This document shows positions 18,740-26,769 of a stretch of DNA of 64,000 nucleotides, one piece after another. This DNA comes from Bog-473 sp963809825 (GTDB lineage: Bacteria > Actinomycetota > Acidimicrobiia > Acidimicrobiales > RAAP-2): assembly GCA_963809825.1 (NCBI GenBank), contig CAWELJ010000004.1, positions 248,001 to 312,000 on the forward strand. Direction: 5' to 3'. How positions within the stretch are numbered: position 1 is the first letter of the stretch; every line of letters begins with the position of its first letter. The translations under genes and the position numbers were made by a program. The notes under the pieces are model-generated. The model had not been told where the DNA came from, made no database searches, and saw only the letters and a program-made list of their open reading frames with translations.

Positions 18740-19342
18740 TCAGGCCGGCGCGGTCGTCGGCACAGCCCCGAGCTGACCGAGGAAGTTGGCCAGCAGGGCC
18801 GGGCCCGACGCCGTCAGCACCGACTCGGGATGGAACTGCACCCCTTCGACGGCGAGCGAGCGGTGGCGCAGGCCCATCACCACGCCGTCGGTCGACGTGG
18901 CGGTCACCTCCAGCTCGACGGGCACCGAGTCGGGCGACACGACCAGCGAGTGGTAGCGCGTGGCGACGAAGGGATTGGGGAGCCCGGCGAAGAGGCCCTG
19001 CCCGTCGTGGTGGATCTCCGAGGTCTTGCCGTGCATGAGGTGGGGGGCGCTCACGACGGTGGCGCCGAAGGCCTGGCCGATGCACTGGTGGCCGAGGCAG
19101 ACGCCCAGCAGCGGGATCTCCCCGGCCAGGGTCGCGATGACCTCGAGGCTCACCCCGCCGTCCTCGGGCCGTCCCGGCCCGGGTGAGATCAGGACGGCGT
19201 CGGGTCGCTGGGCCCGGATGCCGGCGACGTCGACGGCGTCGTTGCGGAACACCACCGGCTCTGCACCGAGCTCACCGAGCTCCTGGACCAGGTTGTAGAC
19301 GAAGGAGTCGTAGTTGTCGACGACGAGCACCCGTGGTCCCAT
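18740..19342 (-). CDS. Anthranilate/aminodeoxychorismate synthase glutamine amidotransferase subunit
   Basis: The 200-residue class I glutaminase that releases ammonia for anthranilate or 4-amino-4-deoxychorismate synthesis. Signature elements are VLVVDNYDSFVYNLVQ, ISPGPGRPED, the nucleophile loop GVCLGHQ (Cys) and GVQFHPES (His, Glu). I chose the ATG at 19342 because the protein aligns from MGPRVLVVDNYDSF; the open frame upstream is non-conserved. No synthase large subunit is adjacent, so trpG versus pabA cannot be decided. In M. tuberculosis a trpG-type gene likewise lies between pknB and crgA. Confidence 0.93.
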   Translation of the reverse strand: MGPRVLVVDNYDSFVYNLVQELGELGAEPVVFRNDAVDVAGIRAQRPDAVLISPGPGRPEDGGVSLEVIATLAGEIPLLGVCLGHQCIGQAFGATVVSAPHLMHGKTSEIHHDGQGLFAGLPNPFVATRYHSLVVSPDSVPVELEVTATSTDGVVMGLRHRSLAVEGVQFHPESVLTASGPALLANFLGQLGAVPTTAPA

Positions 19343-19403
19343 GGGCCGTCGATGGTACCCGGCCGCCCCGGGCCTCCCGCCGCCGGTGGCTAGTCTCTGG
19401 CCC

Positions 19404-19718
19404 GTGGCAACGAGCACCAAGGGGCCGGGCGGCGCCTCCCGCAAGGGCAAGTCCGCGTCCGGCCGTGCCTCCAAGGTCGGGCGCTACAAGACCGCCGAGG
19501 AGAGCGGGCGCTACACCGCGCCCATTCCCAAGAGCGTGCGCCACAGCCCACCCTGGTTCGGTGCGCTCATCCTGGTGCTGCTCATCGGCGGCGTCGCGGT
19601 GATCACCGTCAACTACCTGGCTCACCTGCCGTTCATGGCCCACGGCTCGCCCTGGGGGCTGGTGGTCGGCTTGGCGATGATCTTCGTCGGCTTCCTCTTC
19701 GCGACCAGATACCACTGA
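19404..19718 (+). CDS. crgA: CrgA cell-division inhibitor/divisome membrane protein
   Basis: A small (104 residues) actinobacterial protein that recruits peptidoglycan synthases at the septum. The basic, Ser/Lys-rich N-terminus is followed by PKSVRHSPPWF, the family hallmark, and two transmembrane helices (about 53-74 and 82-100) with HGSPWGLVVGLAMIFVGFLFATRY at the end. GTG start at 19404, 61 nt from the divergent amidotransferase. Its location beside trpG and pknB is conserved across actinobacteria. Confidence 0.92.
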   Translation: MATSTKGPGGASRKGKSASGRASKVGRYKTAEESGRYTAPIPKSVRHSPPWFGALILVLLIGGVAVITVNYLAHLPFMAHGSPWGLVVGLAMIFVGFLFATRYH

Positions 19719-19731
19719 CCGCGGCGCGGGT

Positions 19732-20910
19732 TCAGCCCAGCCGCTCGATCACGGTCGCGTTGGCCAGTCCGCCGCCCTCGCACATGGTGAGCAGCCCGTA
19801 GCGGCCGTCCGTGCGCTCGAGCTCGTTGAGGAGAGTGCCGAGCAGCTTGCCACCCGAGGCCCCCAGCGGGTGCCCGAGCGCGATGGCCCCGCCGTTGGGG
19901 TTCACGACCTCCATGTTGGGGTGGTGCTCCTTCTCCCAGGCCAACACGACCGAGGCGAAGGCCTCGTTGATCTCCACCACGTCGATGTCGTCCATGGTCA
20001 GCTTGGCCCGCTCGAGGACGGTGGCCGTCGCCGGGATGGGTCCGGTCAGCATCGTCACCGGGTCCACGCCGGCCAGCGCGAAGGCGTGGAAGCGGGCCCG
20101 GGGCCGCAGCCCGAGCGCGTTCGCCTTCTCCTCGCTCATGATGAGGACGGCGGACGCGCCGTCGGTGATCTGCGAGGAGTTGCCGGCCGTGACCTTGCCG
20201 TCCTCCTTGAAGGCCGGCTTCAGGTTCGCCAGCGCCTCGACGGTGGAGTCGGGCCGGATGCCCTCGTCCGCCCGGAGCAGCTCGTCGGTGTCGTTGCCCT
20301 CCTCATCGCGGACCGCGACGGGCACGATCTCGTTCTCGAACCTGCCCTCCGCCGTGGCCCGGGCCGCCCGCTGGTGGCTCTGCACCGAGAAGGCGTCGAG
20401 CTCCTCGCGCGAGATGCCCCACTGGTCGGCGATCATCTCGGCGCCGATGCCCTGACCCTTCAGGCCGCCCTGCTCGGCGTAGCGCGCCATCATGCGGGGG
20501 CCGAAGGGGAACCCGTAGTCCCGCACCACCGACGACCCCATGGGCGTGTGCGTCATTGACTCCACCCCGGCGGCCACCACGATGTCGTAGGCGCCCGCCA
20601 TGACGCCCTGCGCGGCGAAGTGCAGCGCCTGCTGGGAGGAGCCGCACTGGCGGTCGATCGTCGTGGCGGGCACGGACTCGGGCCAGCCGGCGGCGAGCAC
20701 GGCGTTGCGGCCCACGTTGAGCGACTGCTCGGAGACCTGCATGACGCAGCCCATGATCACGTCGTCGACCAATGCCGGGTCGAGCTTGTTGCGCTCGGCC
20801 ACCGCCCTGAGGGCCTCGGAGGCCAGGTCGACGGCGTGCCAGCCGCGGAGCTTCCCGTTGCGCTTCCCGCCGGCGGTACGGACGGCATCGACGATGACTG
20901 CGGTGGTCAT
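19732..20910 (-). CDS. Acetyl-CoA acetyltransferase/3-ketoacyl-CoA thiolase
   Basis: A 392-residue thiolase, standard length. It has the nucleophile motif DRQCGSSQQ with Cys89, the NPNGGAIALGHPLGASG motif with His347, and the second active-site Cys377 in MCEGGGLAN. It cleaves or condenses acyl-CoA units in fatty-acid or ketone metabolism. It is divergent from a hotdog thioesterase, which suggests acyl-CoA metabolism, but chain-length specificity is not readable. Confidence 0.93.
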   Translation of the reverse strand: MTTAVIVDAVRTAGGKRNGKLRGWHAVDLASEALRAVAERNKLDPALVDDVIMGCVMQVSEQSLNVGRNAVLAAGWPESVPATTIDRQCGSSQQALHFAAQGVMAGAYDIVVAAGVESMTHTPMGSSVVRDYGFPFGPRMMARYAEQGGLKGQGIGAEMIADQWGISREELDAFSVQSHQRAARATAEGRFENEIVPVAVRDEEGNDTDELLRADEGIRPDSTVEALANLKPAFKEDGKVTAGNSSQITDGASAVLIMSEEKANALGLRPRARFHAFALAGVDPVTMLTGPIPATATVLERAKLTMDDIDVVEINEAFASVVLAWEKEHHPNMEVVNPNGGAIALGHPLGASGGKLLGTLLNELERTDGRYGLLTMCEGGGLANATVIERLG

Positions 20911-21042
20911 GGTGTCTCCTCACTACCGGCGGGCGGTCGGCGCCACGCCGGTCCAGAACGGCGGACATCCTACCCGGGCGCCCGCCGGGGGCCCACTTGG
21001 CACCGGGCCGGCCGGGCGGTCGTTCGGTAGGGTCTGCCCCCG

Positions 21043-21513
21043 ATGAACGGCGCGGGCAAAGACATGGACCGCTGGCTGGGTGACGGGGGGATGCCCGTCA
21101 TTGAGCTGGTCGGCGGCGCGTTCGCGGCCTACGGCGTGGACGGCGAGGACCTGGGCTGGGTCAGCGGGACCTTCACGCCGACCGACCTCGCCTGCAATCC
21201 TCATGGCGTCACCCAGGCCGGCATCCACTCCCTCCTGCTCGATGCCGCCATGAACTTCGCCATCAATGCCGCCCTCCCGGGCAAGGCGCGCACCCGCGGC
21301 ACCCTCGAGATGAAGACCGAGTGCATGCGCCCCGCCATGAAGGGCGATACGTTCGCGTTGCGGGGCGAGGTCGTGCGCATGGCGAAGCAGGTGGCCTACG
21401 GCGAGGCCTCGCTGCGCGACGCCGGTGGGGTGCTGGTGAGCCGGGCCACGGGGACCTTTCTCCTGCATCGACCGGAACCCGAGACCGACCAGGGACCCGC
21501 TCCCGCCGCCTGA
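21043..21513 (+). CDS. PaaI-family hotdog thioesterase
   Basis: A 156-residue single-hotdog acyl-CoA thioesterase. NPHGVTQAGIHSLLLDAAMNFAIN carries the HGG-like active-site loop with the downstream acidic helix residue (Asp in LLLDAAM), and TRGTLEMKTECMRPAMKGD is the second strand set. Likely hydrolyses small or aromatic acyl-CoA. It begins 132 bp from the divergent thiolase and is followed closely by the comF-like gene. Confidence 0.85.
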   Translation: MNGAGKDMDRWLGDGGMPVIELVGGAFAAYGVDGEDLGWVSGTFTPTDLACNPHGVTQAGIHSLLLDAAMNFAINAALPGKARTRGTLEMKTECMRPAMKGDTFALRGEVVRMAKQVAYGEASLRDAGGVLVSRATGTFLLHRPEPETDQGPAPAA

Positions 21514-21523
21514 CCCCTACCGG

Positions 21524-22249
21524 GTGCCGCCGCCCGGGCCCGGGGTCTGCGGTATCTGTTGCGGGCCGTCCGGCCCGCACGCCGTCTGCTTCGCCTGCTG
21601 GCGGGTCGGCCGTCGCCTCGGCCTCGCCCCGGCGCCGGTCTTCCCGGTGCGGCTGTGCCCACTGCCGGGTCCGCTCTACACCGTGCTCATGGGATACAAG
21701 GAGTCGCCGGTGCGCGAGGCGCGCCGGCGCTTCGGGCCCATGGTGCGCACGCTCGCCGCAGAGTTCGTGTCCGCCCATGCGCGCTGCCTCGTCGCGGCAG
21801 GGGGCGGGGGTGGAATCGTGCTCCCGGTCCCGTCGTCGGCACGGCCGGCGGGGTCACCGCTCTGCGGCGTCGACGGGCTGGCGCCGGCCTGTGCCCCCCT
21901 GGGGGACTGGATGCCACAATTGCTCGCCCGGGGCGGCGTGCCCGTCGGCCACATGCGGGCCGCCCGCGGCGCCTTCGAGGTTCCCGCCGCGCTCAGGCCC
22001 GCCGTTGCCGGCCGGGGTGCGGTGCTCCTCGACGACATCTACGTCAGCGGCGCCCGGGCCCAGAGCGCCGCGGCGGCGCTGGGGCGCGCCGGCGCCCGCT
22101 CGGTTGTCATCGTCGTCCTCGGCCGGGTCCTGCGACCCGACCGCTCGGCGGCCCATGCCGACTTCCTCGAGCGCCACCGTCGCGGCGCGTCGGGCGCCCG
22201 CAGCGGTGCCTGCTGCCGATGCGTTCAGGCGGGGACGTCGACGGAGTAG
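21524..22249 (+). CDS. ComF-like phosphoribosyltransferase
   Basis: A 241-residue protein with an N-terminal Cys cluster (Cys9, Cys12, Cys22, Cys25 as CxxC..CxxC) resembling the ComF zinc finger and a C-terminal phosphoribosyltransferase domain with the PRPP motif VLLDDIYVSGAR. ComF homologues help DNA uptake, but many actinobacterial relatives have unknown roles. The GTG start at 21524 lies 11 nt after the thioesterase stop. The 3' end overlaps the convergent SDR gene by 25 nt. Confidence 0.75.
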   Translation: MPPPGPGVCGICCGPSGPHAVCFACWRVGRRLGLAPAPVFPVRLCPLPGPLYTVLMGYKESPVREARRRFGPMVRTLAAEFVSAHARCLVAAGGGGGIVLPVPSSARPAGSPLCGVDGLAPACAPLGDWMPQLLARGGVPVGHMRAARGAFEVPAALRPAVAGRGAVLLDDIYVSGARAQSAAAALGRAGARSVVIVVLGRVLRPDRSAAHADFLERHRRGASGARSGACCRCVQAGTSTE

Positions 22250-23196
22250 CGGACCCCGGTCAGCTCCTCGGACGCCTGCCACAGTTCCGCAGCGGCGCTC
22301 CCGTCGCGGGCGCGCCGCGACGGCCGGGCCAGGCGCGGCGGACCGAAGAGCCCGAAGAGGTGCGCCGGCCCGACGTACTGCCCCGGCCCCATGGCTCCCG
22401 AGGTGGCGGCGCACAGGATCGGCAGGGCGCCCGCCGCCGTGGACTGCCCGAACGTCGTCCCGGCGGCCCGGCCCAGCCTGCGCCGGACCCGGCTCGTCCC
22501 GAGCGCGGCGCCGCTGCCGGCGAGGTTGCTCCGCGTCCAGCCCGGGTGCGCGGCCACGGCGAGCGTCGGGAGCCCGGCCGCGACGAGCCGGCGGCTGAGC
22601 TCGGCGCTGAACAAGAGGTTGGCCAGCTTCGACGCGGCGTAGTTCATCCAGGTGTTGTGCGACCCGACGCCGGTCGGGTCGGTGGCCCGCACCCTGCCGC
22701 TGCGGTGCAGGTGCGAGCTGACGGTGACGATGCGTGAGCGCTCGGTGGTGAGGATGCGGTCGAGCAGAAGGCCGGTGAGTGCGAAATGCCCGAAGTGGTT
22801 GGTGCCCATCTGCAGCTCGAAGCCGTCCGCCGTGAGGCGGTACGGCGTCCCCATCACGCCAGCGTTGTTGATCAGGAGGTCGAGGCGCGCGTGTTCGGAG
22901 AGGAAGGTCTCGGCGGCGCGCCGCACCGAGACCAGGTCGGCCAGGTCGAGATGCAGCAGCTCGAGGGAGCTCCGGTCGAGCTCGCTCTCCATCTTGTCGC
23001 GCGCCTGGCGCGCCTTGTCCTCGTTGCGGCAGGCCATGATGACGTGCGCCCCGTGGGCGGTGAGGGCCTTCGCCGTCTCGTAGCCGAGGCCGCTGTTGGC
23101 CCCGGTGACGAGCGCCACCCGGCCGGTGAGGTCGCCGATGTCGGCGCTGCTCCAGGTGGCGCTGCCCGTCGCCTCGCCCCCTGGAATCGCGCTCAT
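22225..23196 (-). CDS. Short-chain dehydrogenase/reductase (retinol-dehydrogenase-like SDR)
   Basis: A 323-residue classical/extended SDR: cofactor motif TGANSGLGYETAK (Rossmann TGxxxGxG), LDLADL, NNAGVMG, the catalytic Ser in VTVSSHLH, and YAASKLAN (Tyr, Lys). The HxR after the first strand (ACRNEDKA) favours NADP. The ATG at 23196 overlaps the pirin stop (ATGA). The open frame extends much further upstream as a shadow of pirin. Substrate unknown; a C-terminal PGQYVGPAHLFGLFG resembles plant and actinobacterial retinol-dehydrogenase-like members. Confidence 0.88.
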   Translation of the reverse strand: MSAIPGGEATGSATWSSADIGDLTGRVALVTGANSGLGYETAKALTAHGAHVIMACRNEDKARQARDKMESELDRSSLELLHLDLADLVSVRRAAETFLSEHARLDLLINNAGVMGTPYRLTADGFELQMGTNHFGHFALTGLLLDRILTTERSRIVTVSSHLHRSGRVRATDPTGVGSHNTWMNYAASKLANLLFSAELSRRLVAAGLPTLAVAAHPGWTRSNLAGSGAALGTSRVRRRLGRAAGTTFGQSTAAGALPILCAATSGAMGPGQYVGPAHLFGLFGPPRLARPSRRARDGSAAAELWQASEELTGVRYSVDVPA

Positions 23197-24155
23197 GTGT
23201 TGCCGATGTGGTCGGCCGGGACCGTGCCGAGCTTGCCCGCCTGGAAGTCCTCGAAGGCCTTGATGATCTCGTCGCGTGTGTTCATGACGAAGGGACCGTG
23301 GGCGAAGACGGGTTCGCGGATGGGCCGGCCACCGAGGACCAGCACGTCGAGTCCCGGATGACGCGACTCCTGCGCGGTGTCGGCCCGCAGCACCAGGGCG
23401 TCGCCGGCGCCGAGGACGGCCAGTTGCCCGGTGCGGAACGGCCTGCCGTCGGGCCCGATCGTGCCCGTCCCGTCGAGGGCGTACACCAGGGCGTTGAACT
23501 CCGCGGGCCAGGGGAGGACCAATTCGGCCCCCGGTTGCACGGTCGCGTGCACCATCGAGATCGGGGTGTGGGTGGCCCCCGGCCCGCGGTGCCCGGCCAC
23601 GGCACCGGCGATGACCCGCACCAGGGCGCCGCCGTCGGGCGACGTGAGCAACACGACGTCGCCGGCCTCGAGGTCCTGGTAGCGCGGATCGATCATCTTG
23701 TCGGCCGCGGGCAGGTTGACCCAGAGCTGAATGCCGTGGAACAGGCCACCACTCGCGATCAGCTGGTCGGGCGGGCGCTCGATGTGGAGGATCCCCGAAC
23801 CGGCGGTCATCCACTGTGTCGAGCCGTTCGAGATCAGTCCGCCGCCGCCGATGGAGTCCTGGTGCTGGAACGTGCCGTCGATCATGTAGGTCACCGTCTC
23901 GAAGCCGCGGTGGGGGTGCCAGGCGGTGCCCTTGGGCTCGCCCGGTGCGTACTCCACCTCACCCATCTGGTCCATGTGGACGAAGGGGTCGAGGTCCGCG
24001 ATCGGCACGCCCGCGAAGGCGCGGCGCACCGGGAAGCCCTCGCCCTCGTAGCCGGCGGGCGCGTCGGTCACCCTCTGCACCGGGCGCAGGGCGGCCGTGC
24101 CGGGCGTCTCGATGCGCGGGAGGACCAAGGTGTCGGGGACGGTCACTGCAGGCAT
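23193..24155 (-). CDS. Pirin-family iron-binding cupin protein
   Basis: A 320-residue bicupin. The four metal ligands of pirin are preserved with normal spacing: His80 and His82 in HPHRGFET, His124 and Glu126 in GILHIER. Pirins act as quercetinase-like enzymes or redox-responsive regulators. The ATG at 24155 (MPAVTVPDTL) is preferred; the frame runs on to 24218 without conservation. Translationally coupled to the SDR downstream. Confidence 0.9.
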   Translation of the reverse strand: MPAVTVPDTLVLPRIETPGTAALRPVQRVTDAPAGYEGEGFPVRRAFAGVPIADLDPFVHMDQMGEVEYAPGEPKGTAWHPHRGFETVTYMIDGTFQHQDSIGGGGLISNGSTQWMTAGSGILHIERPPDQLIASGGLFHGIQLWVNLPAADKMIDPRYQDLEAGDVVLLTSPDGGALVRVIAGAVAGHRGPGATHTPISMVHATVQPGAELVLPWPAEFNALVYALDGTGTIGPDGRPFRTGQLAVLGAGDALVLRADTAQESRHPGLDVLVLGGRPIREPVFAHGPFVMNTRDEIIKAFEDFQAGKLGTVPADHIGNT

Positions 24156-24279
24156 GGCGGCCTCACTCTCTGTCGCGTTCGTTTCGTGCCGACGGAAACG
24201 GTTCCGATCCGTCGGCACGACACCTGTGCAACCCGGAAGGACCTCGTTCTGTTCCGGACCCGGGGCTCCCGCGTCCCGG

Positions 24280-25140
24280 TCAGGAGGCGTCGAGCCGGGC
24301 GACCTGTTCGGGCGTGAGCGAGAGGTCCGCCGCCGCCGCCGACGAGACGGCGGTCTCGGGCCGGCTGCTGCCCGGGATCGGGATCACCCGCGAGCCCTTG
24401 GCCAGCATCCAGGCCAGGGTGACCTGCTGCGGGCTGGTCCCCACCTCGGCCGCCACCTCGGCGAAGGCGGGGTGGTCCTTCTCGATGTTATCGGCGCGAC
24501 CGATGCCGCCCATGGGGCTCCACGGGATGAAGGCGACGCCCAGCTCCTCGCAGTGCCGGAGCTCATTCTCCGAGGAGCGGAACCGCGGCGAGAATTCGTT
24601 CTGCACGCTGACCAGGCGGCCGTCGAGGACGCGCTGGGCCTCGTCGATCTGCGCCACCGTCGCGTTGGACACGCCGGCCATGAGGATCTTGCCTTCGTCG
24701 AGCAGCTCGGCCAGGGCACCGACCGAGTCGGCCCAGGGCACCGACGGGTCGGGGCGGTGGTACTGGTAGAGGCCGATGGCGTCCACGCCGAGCCGCTTGA
24801 GCGAGGCTTCGCAGGCCTCCTTGACGTAGGCCGGGTCGCCATGGACGGTCCAGCTGCCGTCGCCCGGGCGCCGGTGGCCGCCCTTGGTCGCGACCAGCAC
24901 GTCGTCGGTGGGCCTTCCGTAGGCGGCGAGGGCCTCCGCGATGAGCTCCTCGCCGTGCCCGTGCTCGTGCACGCCGAGCGAGTAGGCGTCGGCGGTGTCG
25001 ATGATGGTGACACCGGCGTCCAGCGAGGCGTGAATGGTGGCGATGGCTCGAGGGCGATCCGGGCGGCCCTCAATGGAGAGCGGCATCTCGCCGAGCCCGA
25101 TGGCGCTCACCGTTCGGTTGCCGATGGGGCGGTACTGCAT
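24280..25140 (-). CDS. Aldo/keto reductase
   Basis: A 286-residue NADPH-dependent aldo/keto reductase with the full catalytic tetrad: Asp48, Tyr53 (DTADAYSLG), Lys86 (VATKGG) and His128 (YQYHRPD). The C-terminal IPGSSRPE binds the cofactor phosphate. Members of this family reduce aldehydes or sugars; the substrate is unknown. It shares strand with pirin and SDR but is separated from them by 124 bp. Confidence 0.9.
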   Translation of the reverse strand: MQYRPIGNRTVSAIGLGEMPLSIEGRPDRPRAIATIHASLDAGVTIIDTADAYSLGVHEHGHGEELIAEALAAYGRPTDDVLVATKGGHRRPGDGSWTVHGDPAYVKEACEASLKRLGVDAIGLYQYHRPDPSVPWADSVGALAELLDEGKILMAGVSNATVAQIDEAQRVLDGRLVSVQNEFSPRFRSSENELRHCEELGVAFIPWSPMGGIGRADNIEKDHPAFAEVAAEVGTSPQQVTLAWMLAKGSRVIPIPGSSRPETAVSSAAAADLSLTPEQVARLDAS

Positions 25141-25212
25141 GGGGCTCCTCCTGGCGATCGGGTGGGTATGAGCGGTGGAGGTGCGCCGGCACCGGAACCG
25201 GCATTCCGTCTA

Positions 25213-25500
25213 CTACCCGACCACGTGGAACGCAATCCGGTAGAGGAGGGTCTCGTCGCCGATCGGACCGGCATGGGCGGCGCGCCGGCGCAGCGCCTCA
25301 CGATCGTGCTCCCCGGCGCGGCGGACGTCGGCCTCGGAGATGTCGGCGAACCGCATGGGCTCCATGCTGTCGACCTCTATCTCGACCCGGCCGACCCGGT
25401 AGCGCCCGCCGACCTTCGCCTGGCGCCGCCTCCAGAGCCGGAAGGTCACCTCGATGTCACCGGCGGCGATGTCGTCGTGGAGCTCCTTGCTGAATTCCAC
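25213..25500 (-). CDS. Small ASCH-domain-like protein
   Basis: A 95-residue protein beginning at a GTG (VEFSKELHDDI), with TFRLWRRRQAKVGGRYRVG and a final LLYRIAFHVVG, the pattern of ASCH/EVE-like RNA-binding folds. The open frame continues far upstream as a shadow of gene a, but only the last 95 codons have coding character. Function unknown; ASCH domains are thought to bind RNA or modified nucleotides. It is divergent from the flavin operon that starts at 25692. Confidence 0.6.
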   Translation of the reverse strand: MEFSKELHDDIAAGDIEVTFRLWRRRQAKVGGRYRVGRVEIEVDSMEPMRFADISEADVRRAGEHDREALRRRAAHAGPIGDETLLYRIAFHVVG

Positions 25501-25691
25501 CAGCTCACGGTAGGCGCGACACGGTCGGGACAAGAAGGGGGCTTCGCGTAGGCCTATCGCACCAGCTTGCACAATCGACTCACAATTTGGGCCCGGTTTC
25601 CCTGCCTGCGCTGATCTTCTTCCGACACACTCGTTGGAGGGAGAGGACGGGACGCGCGGCCGGGAGCGTCCCTCGTGAGAGGGGGCTGTGC

Positions 25692-26177
25692 ATGGTGTCG
25701 AAGTTGATCCTTGGCCTGCTCGCTGCGGCCGGTGTGAGTGGCGGCTTCGCCCTGGCCGGCCCGCCGCGCTCGAACGCTCCGACCTTGAGCAGCGCGCTCG
25801 AAGTCTCGCAGCTGTACCACAACGAGGTGGCGATGACCGCCCAGGAGTCGCACCTCCAACAGCTCTTGGGGTTCGCCCGCGCCGAGCTGGCGCGCCCGGC
25901 GACGCCGGCTCCGGCGGCGACCCCCGCCCCACCGGCCGTCTTGGTCGCGTCGCCCGCATCGCCACCACCACCCGGGCCGGCTGCTGCTGCGGCCCCGTCC
26001 CACGCGCCGTCGGCCCCGCCGCCCGCAGGCACCGCAGCTCCCGCACCGACCACCGCCACGACCCAGCCACCGCCACCGCCGCCACCACCGACGACCACGA
26101 CGACGACGACGCCACCCACCACGACGACGACCACTCCACCCACGACGACAACGACGAGGCCCCGCCAAGATGACTGA
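25692..26177 (+). CDS. Flavin operon 1, gene a: membrane-anchored protein with Pro/Thr-rich tail
   Basis: A 161-residue protein with no family I recognise. Residues 1-24 (MVSKLILGLLAAAGVSGGFALA) form a signal peptide or anchor. Residues 36-69 form an amphipathic helix (EVSQLYHNEVAMTAQESHLQ) conserved in the second copy at 30290. The rest is an Ala/Pro linker and a Thr-rich tail. GAGGGGG lies 6 nt before the ATG at 25692; the longer frame back to 25587 is not conserved. The stop overlaps the start of gene b by 8 nt (ATGACTGA), exactly as in copy 2. Probably a structural partner of gene b. Confidence 0.7.
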   Translation: MVSKLILGLLAAAGVSGGFALAGPPRSNAPTLSSALEVSQLYHNEVAMTAQESHLQQLLGFARAELARPATPAPAATPAPPAVLVASPASPPPPGPAAAAAPSHAPSAPPPAGTAAPAPTTATTQPPPPPPPPTTTTTTTPPTTTTTTPPTTTTTRPRQDD

Positions 26178-26769
26178 CCCGCAACCCAAATCCAAGAAGC
26201 GGCGTCGCTCGGCCACCGTGCCCGGGGTCGTCGTCACCGCGGCCACACTCGGGACCACCGGCCTGGCGTTCGCCTACTCGGTGAAGACGGCGCCGCCCAT
26301 CAACACGGGCAAGACGGCCCAGGCCGCCGCCGTGGCCGCCGAGATCGCCCGCGAGAAGGCGGGCATCACGCAGTTGCACTCGTCGATCGCGTCGACCCAG
26401 TCCCAGCTCAAGGCGCTGCAGGCGGGCGCGCCCTCGGGGTCCCCGGCGTCGGCCGCCACGCCCGGCTCCGTCCCGACGAGCTCGGGCACCTCGGCCTCGG
26501 GAACGGCCTCCGTCGCGAGCACGTCGACGCAGTCGGCCTCGTCTCGTTCGACTGCCTCCGGCGCAGCCACCCCTGCAACACCCGCCGCCGCCGCCCCGGC
26601 GGCCGCTCCGACCGCCGCACCGGTGGCGCCGGCGCCCGGCAACTCGCCCGCGCCCGCGCCGACTCCGACACCGACGACAACGCCCACGACGCAGCCGGCC
26701 CCGCCGCCCCCGCCGCCACCACCGCCGCCCCCGGTGACGTCGACGACCGGTGCCTCCAGCACCGCCTGA
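26170..26769 (+). CDS. Flavin operon 1, gene b: membrane-anchored stalk protein ending in a TTGAS flavinylation-like motif
   Basis: A 199-residue protein of unknown family. The basic KSKKRRR (7-13) precedes a transmembrane helix (17-37), which by the positive-inside rule places the C-terminus outside. Residues 50-84 form a helix (AAEIAREKAGITQLH...). A flexible Ser/Ala/Pro stalk (85-178), a poly-Pro run (178-188) and the end VTSTTGASSTA follow. The last segment contains T193-G194-A195-S196, like the [ST]-G-A-[TS] core that ApbE enzymes modify with FMN, but without the usual upstream Asp. The next gene is apbE-like, with a 1-nt overlap. A covalent FMN here is inference. Confidence 0.7.
   Translation: MTDPQPKSKKRRRSATVPGVVVTAATLGTTGLAFAYSVKTAPPINTGKTAQAAAVAAEIAREKAGITQLHSSIASTQSQLKALQAGAPSGSPASAATPGSVPTSSGTSASGTASVASTSTQSASSRSTASGAATPATPAAAAPAAAPTAAPVAPAPGNSPAPAPTPTPTTTPTTQPAPPPPPPPPPPPVTSTTGASSTA

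Noticed and set aside
22225..23814. Extended 529-codon form of the SDR
   Set aside because: Residues before the ATG at 23196 are a shadow of pirin and have no similarity; start overlap with pirin supports the shorter form.
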